From assembly GCF_014648655.1 (NCBI RefSeq), contig NZ_BMRN01000011.1, forward strand, positions 62,001 through 126,000: a DNA stretch of 64,000 nucleotides. Direction: 5' to 3'. The DNA comes from Streptomyces atratus (GTDB lineage Bacteria; Actinomycetota; Actinomycetes; Streptomycetales; Streptomycetaceae). The translations under genes were made by a program, and so were the position numbers. The notes under the pieces are model-generated. The model searched no databases and was not told the DNA's origin. It saw only the letters and a list, made by a program, of their open reading frames with translations. Of the stretch, positions 1 through 9,611 are shown in pieces (position 1 is the stretch's first letter; every line of letters begins with the position of its first letter).

Positions 1-1351
1 GGTCCGACTGGGGAGAAGCCGCCGCGACCAGGGCGTGTCCGCCCTCGTGGTACGCGGTGATCTTCTTCTCCTTCTCGGACATGATCCGGGTCCGCTTCTG
101 CGGACCCGCCACGACACGGTCGATGGCCTCGTCGAGCATCTTGTTGTCGATCAGCTTCAGGTTGCTGCGCGCCGTGAGGAGCGCCGCTTCGTTCAGCACG
201 TTCGACAGGTCGGCACCGGTGAAGCCGGGCGTACGACGGGCAACGGCGCCGAGGTCGACGTCCTTTGCGACCGGCTTGCCCTTCTGGTGCACCTTGAGAA
301 TCTCGAGACGGCCCTGCATGTCAGGCCGGTCGACCGCGATCTGCCGGTCGAAACGGCCCGGTCGCAGCAGCGCCGGGTCGAGGATGTCCGGCCGGTTCGT
401 GGCGGCGATCAGGATGACGCCGCCCTTCACGTCGAAGCCGTCCATCTCGACGAGCAGCTGGTTCAGCGTCTGCTCGCGCTCGTCATGACCGCCGCCCATT
501 CCGGCACCGCGGTGCCGGCCGACGGCGTCGATCTCGTCGACGAAAACGATCGCCGGAGCGTTCGCCTTGGCCTGCTCGAAGAGGTCACGGACCCGGCTGG
601 CACCGACACCGACGAACATCTCGACGAAGTCGGAACCGGAGATCGAGTAGAACGGGACGCCCGCCTCGCCCGCGACAGCGCGTGCGAGCAGCGTCTTGCC
701 CGTACCGGGAGGCCCGTAGAGCAGGACACCCTTCGGGATCTTGGCGCCGACGGCCTGGAACTTCGCCGGCTCCTGGAGGAACTCCTTGATCTCCTGGAGC
801 TCCTCGACAGCCTCGTCGGACCCCGCCACATCGGCGAACGTCGTCTTCGGGGTGTCCTTGGTGATCAGCTTCGCCTTGGATTTCCCGAACTGCATGACCC
901 GGGAACCGCCGCCCTGCATCTGATTCATCAGAAACAGGAAGACGACCACGATCAGGACGAAGGGCAGCAGCGAGAGGAGGATCGAGATGAACGGGGACTG
1001 CTTCGACGGCGAGACAGTGTAGCCCTTGTCGATCTTGCCGCTCTCGAACTTCTGCTGCAGCGTGTCGGCCAGCTGGACACCCTGGTCGCCGATGTAGCTC
1101 GCCTGGAACTTGCTGCCGGACTCGCCCGAAAGCTTCTGGCCCTTGTTCAACTCGATCTTGATGATCTGTTCGTCACCGGTGGTCAGCTTGGCCTGCGCCA
1201 CCTGGTCCTTGCTGATCGCCTGGATCACCTTGCCGGTGTCCACCGATTTGTAGCCGCCCGACGAGCCGACGACCTGCATCAACACGACCACGGCGAGGAC
1301 GGCCAGCACGATCCACATGACCGGCCCACGGAAGTATCGCTTCACGTCCAT
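1..1351 (-). CDS. ftsH: ATP-dependent zinc metalloprotease FtsH (partial, C-terminus outside window)
   Basis: Membrane-anchored AAA+ protease that degrades membrane and misfolded proteins. The start is the second of two adjacent ATGs, giving MDVKRYFRGPVMW. There is a TM helix at about residues 10-28, a periplasmic-type segment, and a second TM at about 118-142. The AAA module follows, with Walker A GPPGTGKT at about 212-219 and Walker B VDEID at about 270. The zinc motif HEGGH lies at about 435-439, only some 12 residues before the window edge, so the rest of the peptidase domain is missing. It is downstream of hpt and tilS on the same strand, the usual actinobacterial order tilS-hpt-ftsH. 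Identification is firm; only the 3' end is unseen. Confidence 0.97.
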   Translation of the reverse strand, partial: MDVKRYFRGPVMWIVLAVLAVVVLMQVVGSSGGYKSVDTGKVIQAISKDQVAQAKLTTGDEQIIKIELNKGQKLSGESGSKFQASYIGDQGVQLADTLQQKFESGKIDKGYTVSPSKQSPFISILLSLLPFVLIVVVFLFLMNQMQGGGSRVMQFGKSKAKLITKDTPKTTFADVAGSDEAVEELQEIKEFLQEPAKFQAVGAKIPKGVLLYGPPGTGKTLLARAVAGEAGVPFYSISGSDFVEMFVGVGASRVRDLFEQAKANAPAIVFVDEIDAVGRHRGAGMGGGHDEREQTLNQLLVEMDGFDVKGGVILIAATNRPDILDPALLRPGRFDRQIAVDRPDMQGRLEILKVHQKGKPVAKDVDLGAVARRTPGFTGADLSNVLNEAALLTARSNLKLIDNKMLDEAIDRVVAGPQKRTRIMSEKEKKITAYHEGGHALVAAASPQSD

Positions 1352-1575
1352 CCATACGGGGCGATGACGCCCCGTCCCTCCTGCCCGTAGGTAAATGCTG
1401 CTGTGAGAAAAGACTGTTCTTCGGACGGTACCCCAGCATTGTCGCCTGCGGCTGCCGGGGACGTCTGTCAAAACCCGCCTTCAAAGGCTCAACGGCGGGA
1501 ATCCGGTGAAAGGTTCCCGTAGTCCGCCCCGGACGGGCCGGGCACCCCGGCCGGGCGAGAGGTGCCGGGAGGCGG

Positions 1576-2130
1576 TCAGCCCCCGTAGACGTGCGGAGCG
1601 AGCGTGCCGACGAAGGGCAGATTGCGGTACTTCTCCGCGTAATCCAGCCCATATCCGACGACGAACTCGTTGGGGATGTCGAAGCCGACCCACTTGCAGT
1701 CGAGCGCGACCTTGGCCGCGTCCGGCTTGCGCAGCAGGGTGCAGATCTCCAGGGACGCCGGCTCACGCGAGCCGAGGTTCGACATCAGCCAGGACAGCGT
1801 CAGGCCCGAGTCGATGATGTCCTCGACGATCAGGACGTGCTTGCCCTTGATGTCGGTGTCCAGGTCCTTGAGGATCCGGACCACTCCGGAGGACTGGGTG
1901 CCCGCGCCGTACGACGAGACGGCCATCCAGTCCATGGTGACGGGGGTGGACAGCGCGCGCGCCAGGTCCGCCATCACCATGACTGCGCCCTTGAGGACGC
2001 CGACGATGAGCAGGTCCTTGCCCGCGTACTCCGCGTCGATCTTCGCGGCCAGCTCGACGAGCTTCGCGTCGATCTCTTCCTTGGTGAGGAGCACCGACTG
2101 AAGGTCGGTGCCCATGTCCTTCTCGTTCAC
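1576..2130 (-). CDS. hpt: hypoxanthine phosphoribosyltransferase
   Basis: Purine-salvage enzyme converting hypoxanthine (and guanine) plus PRPP to the nucleotide. The 184-residue product has the usual family length. The PRPP-binding motif VEDIIDSGLT is at residues 102-111, an early VLKGA loop is at 45-49, and the purine-specificity segment FDIPNEFVVGYGLDYAE is near 150-166. It sits 84 bp downstream of tilS and 224 bp upstream of ftsH, all on the minus strand, so it is probably co-transcribed with tilS. An in-frame ATG at residue 6 is a possible alternative start. The 224-bp spacer to ftsH probably holds the ftsH promoter; I saw no clear hexamers there. Confidence 0.97.
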   Translation of the reverse strand: MNEKDMGTDLQSVLLTKEEIDAKLVELAAKIDAEYAGKDLLIVGVLKGAVMVMADLARALSTPVTMDWMAVSSYGAGTQSSGVVRILKDLDTDIKGKHVLIVEDIIDSGLTLSWLMSNLGSREPASLEICTLLRKPDAAKVALDCKWVGFDIPNEFVVGYGLDYAEKYRNLPFVGTLAPHVYGG

Positions 2131-2214
2131 CCGCGTCTCTTTCTTTGCCTGCCGGATCCGGGGTATTGACCCGGACCTGCGCGGCCGCTCGCCTGCATGT
2201 CAGCCGCTCGTGCT

Positions 2215-3297
2215 TCAGCTCTGCCGAATCACCAGTCTGCCACCCTGTCGCATGGCTTCGACCCGGCCCGGCAGGTTGATGGCCCGCTGGCCGCGCCAGC
2301 CGGTGATCAGACGGTCGACTTCCTCGATGTGCCGGGCGAAGAGCGAACCGGCCGGGGAGCCCGCCTCCATGGCGGCCCGGCGCAGTACCCGGCGGCGCAC
2401 GGCGGGCGGCAGCGCGTACAGCTTGGCGCACTCCAGCCGGCCCGCGTCGTCCCGCACGGCGCGGTCGGCCTCGGCGGCCCAGGTGTCCAGGGCGTCGGCG
2501 TCGTCGCGGGAGAGCTGCGCCGTACGGGCCAGGGCCTCGACGACCCCTTTGCCCAGGGCCTTCTCCAGGGCGGGCAGGCCCTCGTGACGCAGTCGGGAGC
2601 GGGTGTAGGCGGGGTCGATGTTGTGCGGGTCGTCCCAGACAGGCAGCGACTGGACGAGGCAGGCCTTGCGGGCGGTCTGCCGGTCCAGCTGGAGGAAGGG
2701 GCGGCGGTAGCGGCCGGCCGGGCCGGATGCGGCGGCCATGCCGGAGAGGGAGCGGATGCCGGAGCCGCGGGCGAGGCCCAGCAGCACCGTCTCCGCCTGG
2801 TCGTCACGGGTGTGGCCGAGCAGGACGGCGGCGGCACCGTGCCGCTCGGCCGCCGCGTCCAGGGCGGCGTAGCGGGCGTCGCGGGCCGCGGCCTCGGGTC
2901 CGCCTTCCTGGCCGACCTGCACGGCGACGGACTCGACCGGGTCGAGGTGCATGGCGGTGAGGCGGTCGACGACCTCGGCGGCCCGGGTGTCGGATCCGTC
3001 CTGGAGGCCGTGGTCGACGGTGATGCCGCCGGCCCGGACGTCGAGCTTGCGGGCCTCGAAGGCGAGGGCGGAGGCGAGTGCCATGGAATCGGCGCCGCCG
3101 GAGCATGCCACCAGCACCAGCGGGGTATCGGGGCGTTCGGGGAGAGCGGCGCGCTGCCTGCCCGCACCGGCTTCGGCGAGCTCGGGGTGCGGGGTGCGCC
3201 GGGTGTGCTCGGCGCTCCGGGCGTGTTCGGTGAGTACGTCGTGGAGTACGCGGCGGACCGCCAGGCGTATCGCCGCGACCGCAGGATGGGGACCCAT
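2215..3297 (-). CDS. tilS: tRNA(Ile)-lysidine synthetase
   Basis: ATP-dependent enzyme that modifies C34 of the CAU anticodon of tRNA-Ile to lysidine, so that it reads AUA. The N-type ATP pyrophosphatase PP-loop SGGADS lies at residues 66-71, and GHTRDDQAET is further on. I chose the ATG giving MGPHPAVAAIRLAVRRVL because GAAGGG precedes it by 8 nt. The open frame continues 22 codons upstream to 3363 without a better ribosome site. The predicted length of 360 aa fits the short actinobacterial TilS form. The gene is followed by hpt and preceded by the metalloprotease gene, all on the minus strand. Confidence 0.93.
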   Translation of the reverse strand: MGPHPAVAAIRLAVRRVLHDVLTEHARSAEHTRRTPHPELAEAGAGRQRAALPERPDTPLVLVACSGGADSMALASALAFEARKLDVRAGGITVDHGLQDGSDTRAAEVVDRLTAMHLDPVESVAVQVGQEGGPEAAARDARYAALDAAAERHGAAAVLLGHTRDDQAETVLLGLARGSGIRSLSGMAAASGPAGRYRRPFLQLDRQTARKACLVQSLPVWDDPHNIDPAYTRSRLRHEGLPALEKALGKGVVEALARTAQLSRDDADALDTWAAEADRAVRDDAGRLECAKLYALPPAVRRRVLRRAAMEAGSPAGSLFARHIEEVDRLITGWRGQRAINLPGRVEAMRQGGRLVIRQS

Positions 3298-3496
3298 GTC
3301 CGGTGCCCTTCGTGAAGTTTTGGGAGGTGCCTCGGAGTGCCGGGACGGGAAGAGTGCCGTCACTCAGAGTGCGTCGATGGTGACAGAGGCAAGCCGTCCA
3401 TCGAGCATTGCACGCCTTCCCATGCCTCTACGGTCCCTCGGATGGGTGAATACCGGCGCGTTCGTGTCCTGTCGTCCGCCGTCGGGCCCGTCGTGA

Positions 3497-4630
3497 TCAG
3501 GACTCTGCCTTACGGTGCACCCTCGCGATCCAGTCCGTCGGTTTCGCGATCTCCGCCTTGGTCGGGAGGGTGTTCGGTGAGGTCCAGACCCGGTTGAAGC
3601 CGTCCATGCCGACCTCGTCGACCACGGCACGGACGAATCGCTCGCCGTCGCGGTACTGACGCAGTTTGGCGTCGAGCCCGAGAAGCTTGCGCAGCGCCTG
3701 GTCAAGACGGCTCGCACCGCGCGCCCTGCGCTGCTGGAACTTCTCCCGGATCTCGCCGACGGAGGAGACGACCTCGGGGCCGACGCCGTCCATCACGTAG
3801 TCGGCATGGCCTTCGAGCAGGGACATCACGGCGGTCAGCCGGCCGAGGATCTCGCGCTGGGCGGGTGTCTGGACCAGTTCGACGAGGCTGCGGCCGCCGT
3901 CCTCGCCGTCCTCGCCCTCGGGGCGGCCCCCGGCCAGGGACTGGGCGGCCTCGCGGAGCCGTTCCAGCACGGTCATCGGGTCGACGTCGGTCTCTTCGAG
4001 GAACGACTGGATTTCGCCCTGCAGATGGTCGCGGAGCCAGGGCACACCGGTGAACTGGGTGCGATGGGTCTCCTCGTGGAGGGCGACCCAGAGCCGGAAG
4101 TCGTGCGGGTCGACCTCGAGTTCGCGCTCGACGTGGACGATGTTCGGGGCGACGAGCAGCAGCCTGCCGCCGCCGTCGGCCGAAGCCGGGAGATCACGGG
4201 TGGCGGGGGCGAACGTCTCGTACTGGCCGAGGACCCGTGAGGCCAGGAACGACAGCAGCATCCCCACCTCGACGCCGGTCACCTTGCCGCCGACCGCACC
4301 GAGCACGGCACCGCCCGGGCCGTTGCCGCGCCGGTCCTGCATCTTCCCCAGGAGCGGGCGGAGCAGTTCGCGGAAGCCCGCGACATTGGCCTTGATCCAG
4401 CCGGCCCGGTCCACGACCAGGACCGGGGTGTCCTCCGGTTCGGTCCCCTCGGGGATCATCCGGGTGAAGGAACGGACGTGCTCCTCCGCGGCCTTGGCAT
4501 GCCGGCGCAGCTCCGCGACGACCTCGCGGGCGTCCTCGCGGCTGATCTCGGGCCCCGGCCGCACAAGTCGGGTCGCGGTCGCGACCGCGAGATTCCAGTC
4601 GACCATCTCGGCACCACCGATGCTCGTCAT
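3497..4630 (-). CDS. zinc-dependent metalloprotease-like protein (DUF2342 family)
   Basis: A 377-residue protein of the actinobacterial family often labelled putative hydrolase or F420-associated protein, with a zincin-like fold. The visible signature is HEETH at residues 185-189 within WVALHEETHRTQF, matching the HExxH zinc motif. There is no signal peptide or TM segment, so it is probably cytoplasmic. It is conserved between dacB and tilS in streptomycetes (recall). The start may instead be ATG at residue 9 (MVDWNLAV). The substrate is unknown and real protease activity is unproven; the catalytic inference rests on the HExxH motif alone. Confidence 0.85.
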   Translation of the reverse strand: MTSIGGAEMVDWNLAVATATRLVRPGPEISREDAREVVAELRRHAKAAEEHVRSFTRMIPEGTEPEDTPVLVVDRAGWIKANVAGFRELLRPLLGKMQDRRGNGPGGAVLGAVGGKVTGVEVGMLLSFLASRVLGQYETFAPATRDLPASADGGGRLLLVAPNIVHVERELEVDPHDFRLWVALHEETHRTQFTGVPWLRDHLQGEIQSFLEETDVDPMTVLERLREAAQSLAGGRPEGEDGEDGGRSLVELVQTPAQREILGRLTAVMSLLEGHADYVMDGVGPEVVSSVGEIREKFQQRRARGASRLDQALRKLLGLDAKLRQYRDGERFVRAVVDEVGMDGFNRVWTSPNTLPTKAEIAKPTDWIARVHRKAES

Positions 4631-4679
4631 GCGTCAACCGTACGTGCTCAGGTGCGTCCGCGGTGTGGTGTTGACCGGC

Positions 4680-6185
4680 TCATCGGGTACGGACGGCGAG
4701 GCTGGTGGCGAGGGCGTCGAGGGAGGACTGGGCCTCGGACGGGGATGTCGTACCGGATGCCAGGAAGGCGAAGGCGAGCAGCCGGCCCTGCCTGTCGACG
4801 ACCGTGCCGGCGAGGGTGTTCACGCCCGTGAGGGTGCCGGTCTTGGCGCGGATCAGGCCTGTGCCTGCGGAATTCTGGGTAAAGCGGCCGCTGAGGGTGC
4901 CGCTGAACCCGGCCACCGGGAGGCCGGTGAGGACGGGGCGCAGTTCGGGGTGGTCCGGGTCGGCAGCGCGGGCGAGGAGGCCGGCCAGCAGTCCGGCGGT
5001 GACCTTGTCCTTGCGGTTCAGCCCGCTGCCGTCGGCGAAGTTCGCACCTTTAAGCGGCAGGTGGAGCTTCTTGAGCTGTGCGGTGACGGCCCGTCGGCCG
5101 CCGTCGAAGTCGGCCCGTTCGCCCGCGGCCAGGGCGGTCTGTCGGGCGAGTGCCTCGGCGATGTCGTTGTCGCTGTTGGTCAGGGCCCGTTCGACCAGTG
5201 CGGAGAGCGGGGCCGAGAGGTGTTCGGCGACCGGCCGGGACTTGGCGGCCGGCCGGCCGGCCGTCGGGCCGGACCGGGTGGCGATCCCGGCGTCGTCGAG
5301 CAGCTCACCGAAGGTCCGGGCGGCGTCACCGGCGGGGTCGTCGCTGCGTGGGGCGGGTCCGCTGTCGGTGCTGTCGAGCCTGCCCTCGTCGGTCATCAGG
5401 GCGCTGACGGGCGCGATGTTCTCGTTGGGGCCGATCGGGTGCCGTGCCGGGCCGGAGTAGCGAGAGGTGTCGTACGTGAGGCGGACCGTTCTTACGCCCC
5501 GGTCCTTCAGGGTGCGGGCGGTGTCGGCGGCCAGTGCGCGCAGGGCGGCCTTGTCGAGGGTGGGGTCGCCGCCGCCGACCAGGGCGATGCTGCGGGAATC
5601 GGGGGACGCCCGGACCGTCGTGGCAATGCGGTGGTCGGGGCCGAGCGCGCTCAGGGCGGCGACCGCGGTGGCGATCTTGACGGTGGAGGCGGGTGTCATG
5701 GGCGTGTCGGCGCCCTGGCCGTACAGCCGCTCGTCGGTGGCGGTGTCGATGACGACGGCGGTACGCACGGTGCCCAGGGCGGGGTCCTTCAGCAGCGGGC
5801 CCAGGGTGGCGCGGAGGGCGGCCGCTGCGTCGTCCGGGGCGTCTCGGGCGTCCGGGGCGGCGTTGTCGACGACGGAGGAGAGGGGCGCGAGAACGGCCGG
5901 GGCGCTGGGTGCGGGATCCGGTCCGGAAAGCGCGCCGGGTTCGTGATGTACGCCACCTGTGCGGCTCCGGGCGGCGGCCCAGTCCCGCTCGGCCTTACGC
6001 TGACCCGAGTCCCAGGGGCCGGCGGCAAGGACGACGCCGGCTGCGAGCGCCAGGCCTAGGCCGGCGGAGACAGCCGTGAACAGCCGATCGTTCAGCCCCT
6101 TCAACCTGATCACGCTGGCCTGCCGGGTGAGCCTGCTCAGCTTGTCGAGCGGATTGACCGACGGTCTTTTCACCGGCTCGTCCAC
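4680..6185 (-). CDS. dacB: D-alanyl-D-alanine carboxypeptidase/endopeptidase (PBP4, DacB type)
   Basis: Class C low-molecular-weight penicillin-binding protein that trims peptidoglycan. The three serine acyltransferase motifs are present: STVK at about residues 167-170, SDN at 338-340 and KTG at 448-450. A large insertion domain between motifs 1 and 2 is typical of PBP4. One N-terminal TM anchor lies at about residues 36-56, after a basic cytoplasmic stretch. The GTG start at 6185 is preceded by GAAAGGGG about 10 nt upstream; a longer frame reaches 6230. It is divergent from ppa, with an 86-bp shared promoter region. The enzyme class is certain; exact preference for endo- over carboxypeptidase is not. 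Confidence 0.93.
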   Translation of the reverse strand: MDEPVKRPSVNPLDKLSRLTRQASVIRLKGLNDRLFTAVSAGLGLALAAGVVLAAGPWDSGQRKAERDWAAARSRTGGVHHEPGALSGPDPAPSAPAVLAPLSSVVDNAAPDARDAPDDAAAALRATLGPLLKDPALGTVRTAVVIDTATDERLYGQGADTPMTPASTVKIATAVAALSALGPDHRIATTVRASPDSRSIALVGGGDPTLDKAALRALAADTARTLKDRGVRTVRLTYDTSRYSGPARHPIGPNENIAPVSALMTDEGRLDSTDSGPAPRSDDPAGDAARTFGELLDDAGIATRSGPTAGRPAAKSRPVAEHLSAPLSALVERALTNSDNDIAEALARQTALAAGERADFDGGRRAVTAQLKKLHLPLKGANFADGSGLNRKDKVTAGLLAGLLARAADPDHPELRPVLTGLPVAGFSGTLSGRFTQNSAGTGLIRAKTGTLTGVNTLAGTVVDRQGRLLAFAFLASGTTSPSEAQSSLDALATSLAVRTR

Positions 6186-6271
6186 CGTTGACCAGCCCCT
6201 TTCGCGAGCACACATCTGCGTGGGGGACACTTAATCACCAGTCGTATGTCTTGATCATGGAGGAGCCACCC

Positions 6272-6766
6272 GTGGAGTTCGACGTCACCATCGAGATCCC
6301 GAAGGGTTCGCGGAACAAGTACGAGGTGGACCACGAGACCGGTCGGATCCGCCTGGACCGTCGACTCTTCACCTCGACCAGCTACCCGGCGGACTACGGC
6401 TTCGTCGAGAACACCCTCGGCGAGGACGGTGACCCGCTGGACGCGCTGGTCATCCTGGACGAGCCGACCTTCCCCGGCTGTCTCATCAAGTGCCGCGCCA
6501 TCGGCATGTTCCGGATGACGGACGAGGCCGGCGGCGACGACAAGCTGCTGTGCGTGCCGGCCTCCGACCCCCGGGTGGAGCACCTGCGCGACATCCACCA
6601 CGTGTCGGAGTTCGACCGCCTGGAGATCCAGCACTTCTTCGAGGTCTACAAGGACCTGGAGCCCGGCAAGTCCGTCGAGGGCGCCGACTGGGTCGGCCGC
6701 GCCGAGGCCGAGGCCGAGATCGAGGCCTCCTACAAGCGCCTTGAGGCACAGGGCGGCGCGCACTGA
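6272..6766 (+). CDS. ppa: inorganic pyrophosphatase
   Basis: Soluble family I pyrophosphatase, hydrolysing PPi to drive biosynthesis. The start is a GTG giving (M)EFDVTIEIPKGSRNKYEVD, 7 nt after a strong GGAGGAG at 6259-6265; upstream in-frame ATGs add residues absent from relatives. The family signature DGDPLDALV, containing the metal-binding aspartates, lies at about residues 50-58. The KYE, YPADYG and IHH segments are also present. The product is 164 aa, the normal bacterial length. It is divergent from dacB and followed by a likely terminator at 6838-6868. Confidence 0.97.
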   Translation: MEFDVTIEIPKGSRNKYEVDHETGRIRLDRRLFTSTSYPADYGFVENTLGEDGDPLDALVILDEPTFPGCLIKCRAIGMFRMTDEAGGDDKLLCVPASDPRVEHLRDIHHVSEFDRLEIQHFFEVYKDLEPGKSVEGADWVGRAEAEAEIEASYKRLEAQGGAH

Positions 6767-6837
6767 CCCCAGGGGTCGCGGCCGGATTCCGGCCGAGGTA
6801 CATCGCACGGTTCCGTTTACGGTTCCGTGCCAGAGGC

Positions 6838-6873
6838 GGGCGGCACTCCTTCCGACAGGGTGCCGCCCGTTTC
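6838..6873 (+). terminator. probable rho-independent terminator after ppa
   Basis: GGGCGGCAC at 6838-6846 pairs with GTGCCGCCC at 6860-6868 across a 13-nt loop and is followed by GTTTC. A smaller perfect hairpin, CGGCCGGA-T-TCCGGCCG, lies just upstream at 6779-6795. Together they separate ppa from the exporter gene downstream on the same strand. Confidence 0.6.
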
Positions 6874-7008
6874 GTATGCCCGCCCGCGTGCCCGCCCGCG
6901 TGTCCGTCCGGTCCGTGGTTCCGCCCGCCTCGCATCAGCACCCTTGCCCGTGGCCATACTGGGCAGAAGCGCAACCGAAGACGCGCAGCCGATGAGGAGC
7001 GAGGTCGA

Positions 7009-8724
7009 GTGGTGGCGGAACCGGGCGGTCCAGAAGACCAGAAGCCCCAGTCCGACGAGGCGCGCAGCGCCTTCGTCCCGCCGGCCGGGGTAGGGAGGCC
7101 CACGTCTGCCTCCGACGACGACCATCCGACATCGGAATTCGCCATTCCGGCCGGTCTGACGACCGAGCCCCAGGGGTCGGGGACAGGTTCCGCTTCGGGC
7201 TCCGGACCCGGTTCCGGTCCGGCCTCCGGCTCGGACACGATCGGCTCCGCCTTCGCCCTGCCGAGCACCTACAGCGCCCAGCACCCGCCGCCCGCCTTCA
7301 CTCCGGCGCACGGCAGCCCGATGATCCGGCTGACCAAGGAGGCCCCTTGGCAGGACCGGATGCGCACGATGCTGCGGATGCCGGTCGCCGAGCGCCCGGC
7401 ACCCGAGCCGGTGCAGAAGTCCGACGAGGCGGGGCCCGCGGTGCCGCGCGTGCTCGACCTGACGTTGCGTATCGGGGAGCTGCTGCTCGCCGGCGGTGAG
7501 GGCGCCGAGGACGTCGAGGCGGCGATGTTCGCGGTGACCCGCAGCTACGGCCTGGACCGCTGCGAGCCCACGGTCACCTTCACCCTGCTGTCGATCTCGC
7601 ACCAGCCGTCGCTGGTCGACGACCCGGTGACGGCGAGCCGTACCGTACGCCGCCGTGGCACCGACTACACCCGGCTGGCCGCCGTCTTCCGGCTCATCGA
7701 CGACATCACGGCCGAGGATGTCGAGGTCTCACTGGAGGAGGCCTACCGGCGCCTGGCGGAGATCCGGCGCAACCGGCATCCGTACTCCGGTTGGGTGCTG
7801 ACGCTGGCGGCCGGCGGTCTCGCGGGGGCGGCATCGGTGCTGGTCGGCGGTGGCGCGCTGGTGTTCCTGGTGGCGGCGATCGGCGCGATGCTCGGCGACC
7901 GGCTCGCCTGGCTCTGTGCCGGGCGGGGGCTGCCGGAGTTCTACCAGTTCGTGGTGGCGGCGATGCCGCCCGCCGCGATGGGCGTCGCGCTGACCCTCAC
8001 CCACTGGTCGGACGTACGGCCCTCCGCGGTGATCACCGGTGGGCTGTTCGCGCTGCTGCCGGGGCGGGCCCTGGTGGCGGGCGTGCAGGACGGGCTGACC
8101 GGCTACTACATCACCGCCGCGGCGCGCCTGCTCGAAGTCATGTACCTCTTCATCGGCATCGTCGTCGGTGTGCTGCTCGTGCTGTACATGGGGCTTCAGC
8201 TGGGCGCCCAGCTGAACCCCGAGGCCAGGTTCGTCGCCCACGACCGGCCGGTGGTGCAGATCCTGGCCTCGATGGCGCTCTGTTTCGCCTTCGCGATCCT
8301 GCTTCAGCAGGACCGGTCCACGGTGCTGGCGGTGACCCTCAACGGCGCCGTGGCCTGGGTGGTCTACGGGGCGATGGCCAGGACCGGCGGCATCTCGCCG
8401 GTCGTGGCGACAGCGACGGCGGCCGGTCTGGTGGGCCTGTTCGGGCAGCTGCTCTCGCGCTACCGGTACACCTCGTCGCTGCCGTTCATCACGGCGGCGA
8501 TCGGCCCGCTGCTGCCCGGCTCGGCCACGTACTTCGGTCTGCTCGGCATGGCACAGGGCAACGTGAACACCGGGCTCGCCTCGCTGTCGACCGCGGTGGC
8601 GACGGCGCTGGCCATCGCGATCGGGGTGAATCTGGGAAGCGAGATCTCCCGGCTGTTCATGCGGGTGCCGGGGGCGGTCGGCGGGGCGAACCGCCGCGCG
8701 GCCAAGCGGACGCGCGGCTTCTGA
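7009..8724 (+). CDS. threonine/serine exporter family protein (ThrE-like)
   Basis: Integral membrane protein of the ThrE family, which exports threonine/serine in corynebacteria. The first about 140 residues are a low-complexity Gly/Ser/Pro-rich cytoplasmic stretch. A soluble ThrE domain follows (LDLTLRIGELLLAGGEGAED), then about ten hydrophobic helices from residue ~260 to the end, covering the DUF1212 and DUF3815 halves fused in one chain. It starts at one of two tandem GTG codons (7009 or 7012) after GAGGAGCGAGG. The 571-aa length fits the fused actinobacterial form. The actual substrate is inferred from the family only. Confidence 0.88.
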   Translation: MVAEPGGPEDQKPQSDEARSAFVPPAGVGRPTSASDDDHPTSEFAIPAGLTTEPQGSGTGSASGSGPGSGPASGSDTIGSAFALPSTYSAQHPPPAFTPAHGSPMIRLTKEAPWQDRMRTMLRMPVAERPAPEPVQKSDEAGPAVPRVLDLTLRIGELLLAGGEGAEDVEAAMFAVTRSYGLDRCEPTVTFTLLSISHQPSLVDDPVTASRTVRRRGTDYTRLAAVFRLIDDITAEDVEVSLEEAYRRLAEIRRNRHPYSGWVLTLAAGGLAGAASVLVGGGALVFLVAAIGAMLGDRLAWLCAGRGLPEFYQFVVAAMPPAAMGVALTLTHWSDVRPSAVITGGLFALLPGRALVAGVQDGLTGYYITAAARLLEVMYLFIGIVVGVLLVLYMGLQLGAQLNPEARFVAHDRPVVQILASMALCFAFAILLQQDRSTVLAVTLNGAVAWVVYGAMARTGGISPVVATATAAGLVGLFGQLLSRYRYTSSLPFITAAIGPLLPGSATYFGLLGMAQGNVNTGLASLSTAVATALAIAIGVNLGSEISRLFMRVPGAVGGANRRAAKRTRGF

Positions 8725-8748
8725 GGCTGCCGCCGGTACGGCTGCGGG

Positions 8749-9462
8749 TCAGCGCTTGGCGTGGCGGCCGCGCTGGCCGGAGACCGGGCTGCCGTCGGTG
8801 GACGGGCCATGGCTCTCGCCGCCACCGGCCGCCGCTTCCTTCTTCGACTTGGAACGGGCCCGCAGGAACTCGATCGCGATCGGCACCACCGAGATGAGCA
8901 CGATCAGGATGAGCATCGCCTCGATGTTCTCGTGGACGAAGTCGATCTTGCCGAGGGCTGCTCCGAGCAGCGTGACCCCGGCGCCCCAGAGCACCCCACC
9001 GATGATGTTGAACGTGATGAACGAGCGGTAGTTCATCCGGCTCACACCGGCGATGATCGGCGTGAACGTACGCACGACGGGCACGAAGCGGGCCAGGATC
9101 AGCGACTTCGGTCCGTACTTCTCGAAGAACTCGTGGGCCTTCTCGACGTTCTCCTGCTTGAAGAGGCGGGAGTCCGGGCGCTTGAAGAGCGACGGACCGA
9201 CCTTGCGGCCGAAGAGATAACCCACCTGGTCGCCGATGATCGCCGCCAGCGCCACCAGGACGCAGACCAGCCAGAGCGGAGACTTCAGCTGGTTCGTGGT
9301 CACCAGCAGGCCCGTGGTGAAAAGGAGCGAGTCGCCGGGAAGGAAGAAGCCGATCAGCAGTCCGGACTCGGCGAACACGATGAGAAGGACGCCAGGCAGT
9401 CCGAACGTGTTGATCAGATAGTCCGGGTCCAGCCAGCTCGGGCCGAGCGCAAGCGTATTCAA
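8749..9462 (-). CDS. DedA family membrane protein
   Basis: A 237-residue DedA/SNARE-associated membrane protein, a family linked to lipid carrier recycling and membrane homeostasis. The hallmark stretch FAESGLLIGFFLPGDSLLF is near the N-terminus, followed by FxxxGPKSLILARFVPVVRTF with the conserved acidic/arginine pattern and re-entrant helices. The C-terminus is a basic, glycine-rich tail. I prefer the TTG start (LNTLALGPSWLDPDYLI), 10 nt after AGGAG; the frame is open to 9519. It is convergent with the ThrE-like gene, only 24 bp apart, and divergent from the YbjQ-like gene. Confidence 0.9.
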   Translation of the reverse strand: MNTLALGPSWLDPDYLINTFGLPGVLLIVFAESGLLIGFFLPGDSLLFTTGLLVTTNQLKSPLWLVCVLVALAAIIGDQVGYLFGRKVGPSLFKRPDSRLFKQENVEKAHEFFEKYGPKSLILARFVPVVRTFTPIIAGVSRMNYRSFITFNIIGGVLWGAGVTLLGAALGKIDFVHENIEAMLILIVLISVVPIAIEFLRARSKSKKEAAAGGGESHGPSTDGSPVSGQRGRHAKR

Positions 9463-9611
9463 GGGTCCGGGGCTCCTGGATCGATCGATGGCGGCTGCGT
9501 GGCCGCCCCAAGCTATCAACGTGGGACGACGTCCCCGGGTTCCAGTGCCCCGTGCGAGGATTCACACCCCGGCGAACCGGGGCAAAAGCTTTCTCCAGGA
9601 GGTACCGCACG

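Noticed and set aside
8725..8748. Hairpin terminator between the ThrE-like and DedA genes
   Set aside because: The 24-bp gap contains no convincing inverted repeat.
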